Shown here: piece after piece, positions 32,736 through 40,965 of the stretch
How the letters are laid out: the number at the start of each line of letters is the position of its first letter
Numbering within the stretch: position 1 is the stretch's first letter
From: Verrucomicrobiota bacterium
GTDB lineage: Bacteria; Verrucomicrobiota; Verrucomicrobiia; Opitutales; Opitutaceae
Length of the DNA: 64,000 bases
Assembly: GCA_023428905.1 (NCBI GenBank)
Contig: JAEYWP010000004.1
Coordinates: 310,001 to 374,000, forward strand
Direction: 5' to 3'
The notes under the pieces: generated by a model
Seen by the model: the letters and a program-made list of their open reading frames with translations, nothing else
Told to the model about the DNA's origin: nothing
Database searches by the model: none
Made by a program: the position numbers and the translations under genes

Positions 32736-35120
32736 TCAGGACTGGGCCTTGGCGGCGGGCAGGGCCGTGGGGCCGCCCGCCTGGGGCTCCTCGGCCGGCG
32801 TGTATCCGACACGCGAATGCAGCATGTTGAGCAGGGTGAAGGTGAAGCTGCTCCGGATCTTGCTCAACTCCTCGAAAGTGATCGGCGCCTCCTCGAGCTG
32901 GCCGTCTTCGATGCGGTCACGGAAGATCTGGTCGATCAGTTCGCCCAGGTGCTGGGGCGTGATCTTGCGCATCGAGCGCGAGGCCGCCTCCACTCCGTCA
33001 GCGAGGTGGATGATGGCGGCTTCCTTGAACTGCGGCTTTGGACCGTCGTAACGGTAGGTGCTTTCGCAGACTCGGGTGGTCTCCGCGGCCCGCGGGAAGG
33101 ACGGACTGGAACTGCCAGCCGGCCGTCCCTCGTTCACCGCGCGTTGGAAGAAAAAGCGGATCAGGGTGGTGCCGTGGTGCTGCTGGATCACGTCGATCAC
33201 GGCGCGGGGCAGGCGGTGTTTGAGCGCGAGGTCCACCCCGTCCTTGACGTGGGCCTTGATGATCAGGGCGGAGAGGGAGGGATTGTTCTCGTCGTGAGGA
33301 TTGGCCCGGTCGCGCTGGTTCTCCGTAAAATATTCGGGCTTCTTCGTCTTGCCGATGTCGTGGAACAGGGCGCACACCCGGGCCAGCAGGGGATTGGCGC
33401 CGATGGCGTTAGCCGCGTTTTCCGCCAGTTGAGCAACCACCAGCGAGTGGTGGTAGGTGCCGGGCGCCTCCATCTGCATTTGCCGGAGGAGTGGGTGGTT
33501 GAAATCGGTGAGCTCGAGCAGGGTGATGTCCGTTGTGCGTTTGAAGAGTCCCTCCAGCACCGGCAGCACGCCGACCACGATGACGCCGGTGAGGAAACCC
33601 GTCGCAAGCCCTGCGGCCATCTGCTGGGCGATGAGGCTGAAGGGCAGCTGCTCGACGATGCCCATCAGCAGGGCAAAACTCGCCACCGTGACGCCGCCCA
33701 GGCCTGCCGCGCGCACCAGCCGGCCGCGCTTGCGCACGTTCTGGCAGGCGACGATGCCAACCATCGAAGCGAGGAAGGTGAGGACCAGGATGTCCAGGCG
33801 GTTGCCGTAAATCACCGAGGTGAAAATCGAGATCAGCAGCGCCATGAAGATCGCCGAGCCCGCGTCGATCAGGATCGCGACAATCAGGGGGGCGAGGGCT
33901 GTTGGCGCCACATAAGGCAGGAGCGACGCCGCCGTTGAGTTGGTCAGAAAGAAGGGGATTCCGCCAACGGAGTAGGTCACACGCACGAGCGCGAGATTGC
34001 CGATCACGACCAGGGCGAGGAGCGCGAGCCGACCATTGCTCTGCAGGGTCTCCCGGTCCTCCAGCCGGATGTAGAACGCACTCGCGATCACCATGCCGAG
34101 CACCAGCAGGATGCGCCCCACCAGCTGCAGGCCTTCCTGAACGCCGGCGTCGCCGAATTCAAGGATGTGGCGGCGGTAGGCCTCGAGCATCTCATACTGC
34201 TCGGGCGTCACGCGGCTGTTCGGCTCGACAATGGTCTGGCCGCGCTCGACGCGAACGATGACGGGCTCGATTGCCTGCTCGGCTTCGGCGTGCAGGCGCG
34301 CGGTGGCCTCCTGGTCGAACATGACGTTGGACGTCATGCCGTTCTTAAAGAGGCGGAAAAGTGCGTTGGAAACTTCGCGACCGTTTCCCTCGGCGGAGAG
34401 GTTTATCCGCAGGAAGGTCAGGGCATCCTCCATCGTCTGCACCGGGCGCTGGGTGATCTCCCCATTGGGCTTGGTGAACTGGAAGACAGTCACCCCGTTG
34501 CCGCGGGACATGACCCCAAAGGCGCGGCCGTCCATGATGCCTTCATTGTAGCTCTCACGAAGGGAGAGCAGGCCGCTTTCGATCAGCGCGGCGCGGGCCT
34601 TGGCGTCACCCGCAGTCATCACCGTGATGACATCGTCCACACTGGCGCGGTAGGGGCCCTTGGCATTAAACTGCTCTACGAATTCCGCGATAGCGGCCCG
34701 TCGCGCGTTGGCATCGCGTGCATGGTCCTTTTCCGCCCGTTCGACCTGGGCAAACAGCTCGCGAAGGTTGACCTCAAAGTCCCGCAGGGGCTGGAACTCG
34801 AGCCGGTACACGGGCGGGAGTCGGTTGACCCGCTGCTCACGCGAGTCCCGGGTTTTTTCCTCGCTCGCGTAGGAGAACGACGCGCTCGAGACGATCCGCA
34901 CGGTCGACAGCTGGTTGGGCTGCACCGGCAGGGTGCTGGTGTTCACCCCGACAAAGCTGATCAGCACGATCGCAGCGACGGTGGCGAAAAAGATCAGCGC
35001 CCCGACCAGGCGGCTGGTCTCGAGAAATTCCATCGTCCCGGAGATCTCCGCGGTCTTGCGCTTCCGCGGGGGCGGAGGCGTGGCGCCGGGAAGCAGCCGC
35101 AGCTTATTGAGGATCGACAT
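32736..35120 (-). CDS. 7TM-HD family phosphodiesterase (PgpH/YqfF-like)
   Basis: A 794-residue membrane protein. An N-terminal membrane segment (about 37-60) is followed by an extracytoplasmic 7TMR-HDED-type domain (about 65-330). Six to seven membrane segments come next (about 345-530), then a cytoplasmic HD domain with YHHSLVVAQLAENAA, LFHDIGK and IKAHVKDG. Relatives such as Listeria PgpH hydrolyse c-di-AMP. Substrate identity in this lineage is inferred only from the family. It is placed between phoH and ybeY, a widely conserved gene order. The C-terminal tail after the HD domain is short and unremarkable. Confidence 0.92.
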   Translation of the reverse strand: MSILNKLRLLPGATPPPPRKRKTAEISGTMEFLETSRLVGALIFFATVAAIVLISFVGVNTSTLPVQPNQLSTVRIVSSASFSYASEEKTRDSREQRVNRLPPVYRLEFQPLRDFEVNLRELFAQVERAEKDHARDANARRAAIAEFVEQFNAKGPYRASVDDVITVMTAGDAKARAALIESGLLSLRESYNEGIMDGRAFGVMSRGNGVTVFQFTKPNGEITQRPVQTMEDALTFLRINLSAEGNGREVSNALFRLFKNGMTSNVMFDQEATARLHAEAEQAIEPVIVRVERGQTIVEPNSRVTPEQYEMLEAYRRHILEFGDAGVQEGLQLVGRILLVLGMVIASAFYIRLEDRETLQSNGRLALLALVVIGNLALVRVTYSVGGIPFFLTNSTAASLLPYVAPTALAPLIVAILIDAGSAIFMALLISIFTSVIYGNRLDILVLTFLASMVGIVACQNVRKRGRLVRAAGLGGVTVASFALLMGIVEQLPFSLIAQQMAAGLATGFLTGVIVVGVLPVLEGLFKRTTDITLLELTDFNHPLLRQMQMEAPGTYHHSLVVAQLAENAANAIGANPLLARVCALFHDIGKTKKPEYFTENQRDRANPHDENNPSLSALIIKAHVKDGVDLALKHRLPRAVIDVIQQHHGTTLIRFFFQRAVNEGRPAGSSSPSFPRAAETTRVCESTYRYDGPKPQFKEAAIIHLADGVEAASRSMRKITPQHLGELIDQIFRDRIEDGQLEEAPITFEELSKIRSSFTFTLLNMLHSRVGYTPAEEPQAGGPTALPAAKAQS

Positions 35121-35180
35121 GGGACGGAAGGGCGACGAACGGCATCAGTCTATCATACCCGGCTAGCCCGGGCGGGTACC

Positions 35181-36155
35181 TCAGGTGGGATTCTCGTCGC
35201 TGATCGGGTTCTTGTAGCGCTCGTAAGCTTCTATGATCTTGAGTACCAAGGGGTGGCGGACGACGTCGGCCCCGCTGAAGTGGTGGAAGTCGATTCCTGG
35301 AATGTCGTTGAGGATGCGGTTTACCTCAACCAGGCCTGACTGCTTGGAACGAGGCAGGTCGATCTGGGTGACGTCGCCGGTGACTACCATACGCGACTCC
35401 TCTCCCAGTCGCGTGAGAAACATCATCATCTGCTCAGGGGTGGTGTTTTGCGCCTCGTCCAAAACGATAAAGGCGTGGCTGAGGGTCCGCCCGCGCATGT
35501 ACGCGAGGGGGGCGATTTCGATCACGCCCTTCTCCGTCAGCCGCGAGACGTCGTCCCCGTCGAGCATGTCATGCATCGCGTCGTACAGGGGCCGCAGGTA
35601 CGGAAGAATTTTTTCGCGCAGGTCGCCCGGAAGGAATCCGAGGGCTTCGCCGGCCTCCACTGCGGGGCGGGTGAGGATCACCCGTTCCACCTGGTTCTTC
35701 AGCAGGGCGGAAATCGCCGCGGCCATCGCGAGGTAGGTCTTACCCGTGCCGGCAGGGCCGATGCCGAAGACCACCGGGTTCTTCAGGATGGACTGCAGGT
35801 AGAGCTTTTGGCCGAGCGTCTTTGGGACGATCGTCTTCCGATTGGTGGCAATGACCAGCGGTTCGCCGAAGAGGGACTTCAACTGGGCGATCTCTCCACG
35901 CGCCAGGGTATCCACAAAGCGATGAAAATCAGGCGTGCGAATCACCAGGCCCTGGGTGCGCGCATCGTTGAGGAAGCCAAAGAGAGCCTCTGCGTTTTCG
36001 ACCGCCGCGGCGGCTCCGTCGATCTTCAGCCAGTCCTCCCGCGTCACGAGGGTCACGCCGAGGTGTTTCTCAGCATAGCTGAGGTTGTCCTCCCGGCCTC
36101 CATACAACTGGTGCAGGTGGCGGGGGCTGGGGTACCGAAGGGTTTTGGAAACCAT
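35181..36155 (-). CDS. phoH: PhoH family ATPase
   Basis: A 324-residue cytoplasmic protein. After an N-terminal KH-like region (EKHLGVTLVTREDWLKIDG) comes the PhoH core with Walker A FGIGPAGTGKTYLAMAAA, the TRPAVEAGEALGFLPGDL motif, Walker B AFIVLDEAQNTTPEQM and the sensor VTGDVTQIDLPRSKQSGL. PhoH-type (PhoL/YbeZ) proteins are RNA-associated ATPases that work with YbeY. I chose the ATG at 36155; the longer frame to 36293 is a shadow of the HIT gene. It is 60 bp upstream of the 7TM-HD gene. Confidence 0.94.
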   Translation of the reverse strand: MVSKTLRYPSPRHLHQLYGGREDNLSYAEKHLGVTLVTREDWLKIDGAAAAVENAEALFGFLNDARTQGLVIRTPDFHRFVDTLARGEIAQLKSLFGEPLVIATNRKTIVPKTLGQKLYLQSILKNPVVFGIGPAGTGKTYLAMAAAISALLKNQVERVILTRPAVEAGEALGFLPGDLREKILPYLRPLYDAMHDMLDGDDVSRLTEKGVIEIAPLAYMRGRTLSHAFIVLDEAQNTTPEQMMMFLTRLGEESRMVVTGDVTQIDLPRSKQSGLVEVNRILNDIPGIDFHHFSGADVVRHPLVLKIIEAYERYKNPISDENPT

Positions 36156-36169
36156 GAACGGAGGTGGCC

Positions 36170-36670
36170 TCAACCTTGGGGGGAGAGGGGCGGAAGCGCA
36201 ACCTTGGTCAGGCGCTCCCACATGCTGTCCAGGGCCTGCGGAAGGATTCGGGTCTGGCCCAGCACAGGCATGAAATTGTTGTCGCCCGCCCAACGCGGAA
36301 CGATGTGCCCATGCAGATGGGAAATGCTGCCGCCCGCAGCGGACCCCAGGTTAAAGCCAATGTTGAAGCCGTCCGGTGAAAGCGCGGCCTTCAGCAGGCG
36401 TTTGCCGTGCGTGAGAGTGCGAAACAGGTCAGCACTCTCCTCGGCGGTCAGTTCCTCGATGTCCGCCACGTCCCGATACGGAATGGCCAGGAGGTGGCCC
36501 GGATTGTAGGGGAATCGGTTGAGGATCAGGTAGGAGAGGGGGGAACGATAGACGATCAAAGCCGCCCGGTCGTCGCCGAGCTGAGGCAGCTCGGTGAACG
36601 GGCGTTTGCTCGCGGGATTCCGCGGCGCTTCGATGTAATCCATCCGCCAGTAGGCGTGCAGTTGCTGCAT
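36170..36670 (-). CDS. HIT family hydrolase
   Basis: A 166-residue protein with the histidine triad ISHLHGHIVPRW near residue 120, preceded by YLILNRFPYNPGHLLAIPYR, the typical HIT nucleotide-binding segment. Members hydrolyse or transfer nucleotides from Ap4A, AMP-lysine or similar compounds; the WRMDYIEAP start resembles Ap4A phosphorylase-like HIT proteins. It sits 14 bp upstream of phoH and is probably the first gene of the phoH operon. It is divergent from fabF with 117 bp between the starts. Confidence 0.9.
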   Translation of the reverse strand: MQQLHAYWRMDYIEAPRNPASKRPFTELPQLGDDRAALIVYRSPLSYLILNRFPYNPGHLLAIPYRDVADIEELTAEESADLFRTLTHGKRLLKAALSPDGFNIGFNLGSAAGGSISHLHGHIVPRWAGDNNFMPVLGQTRILPQALDSMWERLTKVALPPLSPQG

Positions 36671-36787
36671 GGGAGGAAGAGCGGGAGTAAACGAGCCTCC
36701 GGCCGGCGCGCAATGACGCTCTTCTTGCCAACCCGCGGGTTTCTCTTCGGTTTGGTGGGCTCGCCGGATCCCTTCGGCGACCCTGCC

Positions 36788-38122
36788 ATGTCCCACACTC
36801 CCTCCTCCCGTCGTCGTGTTGTCATCACCGGTCTCGGTGCCGTTACTCCCCTGGGCCTGAGCGCCGGCCAGACGTGGTCGGCCCTCCTCGCCGGCCAGAG
36901 CGGGGTCGGACCGATCACCCGTTTTGATCCCACTGGCTGCCCCGTCCAGTTCGCGGCGGAAGTGCGCGGCTTCGACCCGACCGCGCCGGTGCTTTCGGCC
37001 GACCAGGCGGTGCGCCCGCGCGGGAGCGAGACGGAGCCGGTGATGGCACCGGTGTCGCCCAAGGACGCGAAGAAACTGGGCCGCTTCACCCATTTCGGCC
37101 TGTCCGCCGGTCTCCAGGCCTACGCGGACTCGGGGCTCGACACGATCCGCGGCGCGCTGCCGTCCGAGCGTTTCGGGGTGAACATGGGCGTGGGCCTGGG
37201 CGGCCTGCCTGAGATCGAGGCGATGCAGGAGACCTATCAGAAAAGCGGATACCGACGGATCTCCCCCTTCTTCATCATCCAGATCGCGCCCAATATCCTG
37301 TCCGGTCAGCTGGCCATTCTCCTCGACCTGCGCGGTCCCAACATGAGCAACACCGCCGCCTGCGCCACCAGTGGGCACAGCATTGGCGAATCGCTTCGCG
37401 TGATCCAGCGCGGCGAGGCGGACGTCATGCTCGCCGGAGGCAGCGAGGCCGCGATCACGCCGCTTTCCGTCGGCGCCTTTGCCCAGATGCGCGCGCTCTC
37501 GACCCGCAATGATGCCCCGACCGCCGCCTCGCGCCCCTACGATCGCGATCGCGATGGCTTTGTGATGGGTGAAGGCGCGGTCGCCTTTGTCCTGGAGGAA
37601 CGCGAACACGCGCTTCGCCGTGGCGCCCGGATTTACGCGGAACTGCGGGGCTACGGAGCCACCGGCGACGCGTACCACCTGTCTTCCCTCGCGGCGGAGG
37701 CGGAGGGATCCGGCCGGGCCATGACGCTCGCCCTAAGCGACGCCGGCCTCGCTCCCACCGAGGTGGATTATGTTTCCGCGCACGCGACGTCCACCCCAGG
37801 GGGCGATGCAGAGGAAAGTGCGGCCATCGCGGCGGTGTTTCGCGACAACCGCGCCGGCCTGAACGTGAGTGCGGTGAAGTCGATGACGGGGCATCTCCTC
37901 GGCGGCGCTGGCGCCCTGGGTTGTTTTGCCGCGACCCTGGCGATCCGGGACGGGGTTGTCCCGCCCACGATCAATCTTGAGAACCTGGATCCCGCCTGTG
38001 AGGCCCTCGGCCTCAACTACACCCCCAAGACGGCGGTGCAGCGCTCCGTCCGGGCCGCGCTCGCCAACGCCTTCGGTTTTGGCGGCACCAACAGTTCGCT
38101 CGTGCTCGCGCGGCACGCCTGA
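36788..38122 (+). CDS. fabF: Beta-ketoacyl-ACP synthase II (FabF-type)
   Basis: A 444-residue condensing enzyme. The catalytic triad is visible: Cys192 in NTAACATSGHS, His332 in SAHATSTPGGD (the family usually has HGTSTP) and His369 in KSMTGHLLGGAGA. It elongates acyl-ACP with malonyl-ACP in fatty-acid synthesis. An insertion of about 25 residues (about 66-91, rich in Pro, Arg and Glu) separates FDPT from the conserved DAKKLGRF helix. No ACP or other fab gene is adjacent. I chose the ATG at 36788 (MSHTPSSRRRVVITG), since upstream sequence lies antisense to the HIT gene. Confidence 0.92.
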   Translation: MSHTPSSRRRVVITGLGAVTPLGLSAGQTWSALLAGQSGVGPITRFDPTGCPVQFAAEVRGFDPTAPVLSADQAVRPRGSETEPVMAPVSPKDAKKLGRFTHFGLSAGLQAYADSGLDTIRGALPSERFGVNMGVGLGGLPEIEAMQETYQKSGYRRISPFFIIQIAPNILSGQLAILLDLRGPNMSNTAACATSGHSIGESLRVIQRGEADVMLAGGSEAAITPLSVGAFAQMRALSTRNDAPTAASRPYDRDRDGFVMGEGAVAFVLEEREHALRRGARIYAELRGYGATGDAYHLSSLAAEAEGSGRAMTLALSDAGLAPTEVDYVSAHATSTPGGDAEESAAIAAVFRDNRAGLNVSAVKSMTGHLLGGAGALGCFAATLAIRDGVVPPTINLENLDPACEALGLNYTPKTAVQRSVRAALANAFGFGGTNSSLVLARHA

Positions 38123-38136
38123 GCATGGGTTCTGGT

Positions 38137-38153
38137 GCGGGCCGCGCGCCCGC
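38137..38153. terminator. GC-rich hairpin between convergent fabF and M16 protease genes
   Basis: GCGGGC (38137-38142) and GCCCGC (38148-38153) form a perfect 6-bp stem with a 5-nt loop in the 41-bp gap between two convergent stop codons. No T run follows. It could mark the 3' ends of both transcripts, but a short GC stem in such GC-rich DNA may be chance. Confidence 0.3.
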
Positions 38154-38163
38154 GCCGGGGCTC

Positions 38164-40965
38164 CTAGAGCTTCGGGTCGATGATGAACCGAAAGAGGTTT
38201 TTCGGGGCCAGTACCCGTGCCGCCAGGGCATTTAGCTCCGCCACTGTCACTGCTTCGATATCGCGGCGGGCGGCGCGCGCCGCCTCCAGCCGCTGCGGGT
38301 AACGGTCCAGCCCGGACACCACGTCCTCCAGCCAGTAGCGATTGCTTTCCTCTTCGCGCGTGAGGCGGGCGAGCGCCTGCACGCGGGCGCGCTCCAACTC
38401 CTCCGCCTGCACGCCTCGGCGCGCGAGCTGCGCCGCGAGTTCGGCCACGACGTCCAGGAGCCGCCGGGCCGATGCCGTCTGCACCTGCAGTTCGCACCGG
38501 AGGTGGGCGAAGCCGGGGTGAGCCTCGGAGGTTTGAAAGACTGACCTGGGCGCGTAGGTGGCTCCCATTTCCTCCCGCGTTTTCAGCCGCACCCGGTCGC
38601 CCAGGATGTCGGCAAGGAGGTCCAGCCGGCGTCGTGCGGCAGGGTCCGGCTGGTCGCGTACCGGCCAATAAAGGGAGACGGTGCTGGGACGCTCCAGATC
38701 CGCCTGATAGCGGAAACGCCTCAGCGCCGGCGGCAACGGCGGCGAGGGTGGGGTCACCTCCGCCAGGGTCTCCCGGCGCGGCGGGAGCGTTCCCAGGCTG
38801 CGCGCCACCACGGCGCGGGCGGCGTCCGCTGTAATGTCTCCGACGAGCGTTACCTCCAACGGATCGGCGGCGAGCTGAGGGCCCAGCCAGGCCTTCAGGT
38901 CGTCCATGCCCTGGGCACTCACCACTTCGTAGGCAGGGATGCCAAACCTCGGGTCGCCCCCCGCCAGGAAGGGCAGGACGGCACGCTGCGACGGGCCGGA
39001 GGCCGACCGTCCCAGGTCGGAATAGAGGGCGTTGAGGAAAGGCACCACCCGCTCGCGCGCTGACGGCTCGAAGGCGGGATCGGAAATGAACGCCGTCGCC
39101 AGCCTGAGAAAAAAGTCGAGGTCCTCGGATGACGCCTGCCCGGCCAGGATGAGGGCGTCGTCGGCCATGGTGGCACCAAAGGCGCCCACCCGGCCATTCA
39201 TCGCCTGCACGACCTCGTCGAGCGACTGGCGCCGGAGGCCGCCATGGATCCAGCCTGGGCCGGCCCACTGGGAGATGCCGGGGAGGGAGGCTGGCTCCAG
39301 CGCGCGCCCCTGGCCGATGCGGAGGCGGAAGCGCACGATGTTTTTTTCGAGGGCGGTGGGCCGGACGTTCAGCCTCACTCCATTGGCGAAGCGGATCAGG
39401 AACACACCGAGGTCCTCCACCTGCCGCTGTTCCAGGGCAATCCCCGGGTCACCGAAATCCGAATACGCGAGGGACACGGGGACGATCGGCCCGGGCGCGG
39501 CCACCGGCACGGCGCGGCTGGCCTCGAGGGCTTGATGGGTCGCGCTGAGGGACGGCGCCGCGGCGGGATCCACCCCGACAAAAAGCATCTCCGTCCCGCC
39601 CTGCCAGACGGCTTTCAGGGCTTGCCAGCACTGCTCCACCGTCAACGTTTCCAGCTGTGCCAGCTTGGCGTCGCGCTCCTCGTCCGCCAGCTGGAACACC
39701 CGGCCGGAGTCGATCGCGTTCGTCAGGTCGTCCGCCAGTTCCGTAGCTCCGCGGGTGGGTGCCTCGGTTGCGGCGGCCCGGATCGCAGCCCGCAGCGAGG
39801 TGCGGCAGGCCGCGAGCTCCGTCGGGTCAAAGCCGTGGTCGAGGGCGCGGCGTAGTTCCTGTTCCATGACACCGAGGACCTCCTGCCAGCGTTTAGCCGG
39901 ACCAACCGCGGTGAGAAAGAGCCGGTCAAAGCTGTTGAAAACGCGGTCCTGCCTCACCGCAAAATTGCTCAAGGGGCTGCCGGGTCGGGCCTGAATTCGG
40001 CGCAGACGCTCCCGAAGCATCGCCAACGCCGTGTTCAGGCGCAGCTCCTCGCGACGGCGTTCCGCCGTGTCGGGGGCGGTGGGTGAGACGCGGATGGAAA
40101 ACAGGTCGAACTCGACCCCGGCGCGCGGCGCGGCATGGATGCTGATGCGACCCGCACCCTCGGAGAGGTCTCCAATCCCGGGCTCCACCGGCGCTGGACC
40201 GTGCCCCTCCAAGCCGCGGAAGCGAGCCTCGATCTCCCGCGTCAGCAGGGCGGGGTTCACGTCCCCCGCGACCACCAGGACCATCCGCTCCGGACGATAC
40301 CAGGTGCGGTAGAAGGTCCGCAGGCGGTCAGGGGTGGCCTCGCGGAGGGCCGCTTCGGTGCCGATGGGTGCGCGCAGAGGCACTCGCGTACCCTCATAGA
40401 GGAAGCGGTTCATGGCGTCGTTCCACGCGCGTTCGGAGGTCTGCCGCGCCAGCCGCTCGCTCAACACCACCCCGCGCTCCTGCCGGACTTCGCGGGCCTC
40501 GAAGAGAATCCCGTCCGCAAAGTCGCGGAGCGCATCGAGGCCGCGCGCCAGCGCCTCCGGGTCGCTCGCTGGCAACTCCAGTTTGTAGGTGGTGTTGGTG
40601 TAGCTGGTGTAGGCGTTGGCATGGGGCCCGAAACTGATCCCGACGGATTGGAGCGCGCGCACCAGCTGGCCGGCCGGATGGCGGCGGGTGCCATTAAACG
40701 CCATGTGCTCCACGAAATGGGCGTACCCGCGCTGATCATCCGCTTCGTGGAGCGAGCCCGCGTTGACCAGCAGCCTCAGGCTGACGCGACCCGCCGGCAC
40801 CGGGTGGGGCAGGAGGGCGTAGCGAAACCCGCTCTCCAGGCGGCCCCAGGTGACGCGGGCGGTCGGCGCCAGTTCACTCTGTTCGTGCGGCCACGCGGGC
40901 GCGGCAGCTGCCGCCACCTGCACGGTGACCAGAAGAACGAGGAAGGCGACGGGCCGGAGCCTCAC
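38164..40965 (-). CDS. M16 family metallopeptidase (pitrilysin-like, secreted)
   Basis: A 933-residue exported protease. The signal peptide is MRLRPVAFLVLLVTVQVAAAAA. The inverted zinc motif HxxEH is present as HFVEHMAFNGT near residue 87, with the third ligand Glu in QERGVVLSERLAR. Three further M16-type domains follow, including LIRFANGVRLNVRPT, as in PqqL-like zinc proteases. Such enzymes degrade peptides in the periplasm. Its ATG overlaps the stop of the upstream paralogue, so both are co-translated. Confidence 0.92.
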   Translation of the reverse strand: MRLRPVAFLVLLVTVQVAAAAAPAWPHEQSELAPTARVTWGRLESGFRYALLPHPVPAGRVSLRLLVNAGSLHEADDQRGYAHFVEHMAFNGTRRHPAGQLVRALQSVGISFGPHANAYTSYTNTTYKLELPASDPEALARGLDALRDFADGILFEAREVRQERGVVLSERLARQTSERAWNDAMNRFLYEGTRVPLRAPIGTEAALREATPDRLRTFYRTWYRPERMVLVVAGDVNPALLTREIEARFRGLEGHGPAPVEPGIGDLSEGAGRISIHAAPRAGVEFDLFSIRVSPTAPDTAERRREELRLNTALAMLRERLRRIQARPGSPLSNFAVRQDRVFNSFDRLFLTAVGPAKRWQEVLGVMEQELRRALDHGFDPTELAACRTSLRAAIRAAATEAPTRGATELADDLTNAIDSGRVFQLADEERDAKLAQLETLTVEQCWQALKAVWQGGTEMLFVGVDPAAAPSLSATHQALEASRAVPVAAPGPIVPVSLAYSDFGDPGIALEQRQVEDLGVFLIRFANGVRLNVRPTALEKNIVRFRLRIGQGRALEPASLPGISQWAGPGWIHGGLRRQSLDEVVQAMNGRVGAFGATMADDALILAGQASSEDLDFFLRLATAFISDPAFEPSARERVVPFLNALYSDLGRSASGPSQRAVLPFLAGGDPRFGIPAYEVVSAQGMDDLKAWLGPQLAADPLEVTLVGDITADAARAVVARSLGTLPPRRETLAEVTPPSPPLPPALRRFRYQADLERPSTVSLYWPVRDQPDPAARRRLDLLADILGDRVRLKTREEMGATYAPRSVFQTSEAHPGFAHLRCELQVQTASARRLLDVVAELAAQLARRGVQAEELERARVQALARLTREEESNRYWLEDVVSGLDRYPQRLEAARAARRDIEAVTVAELNALAARVLAPKNLFRFIIDPKL

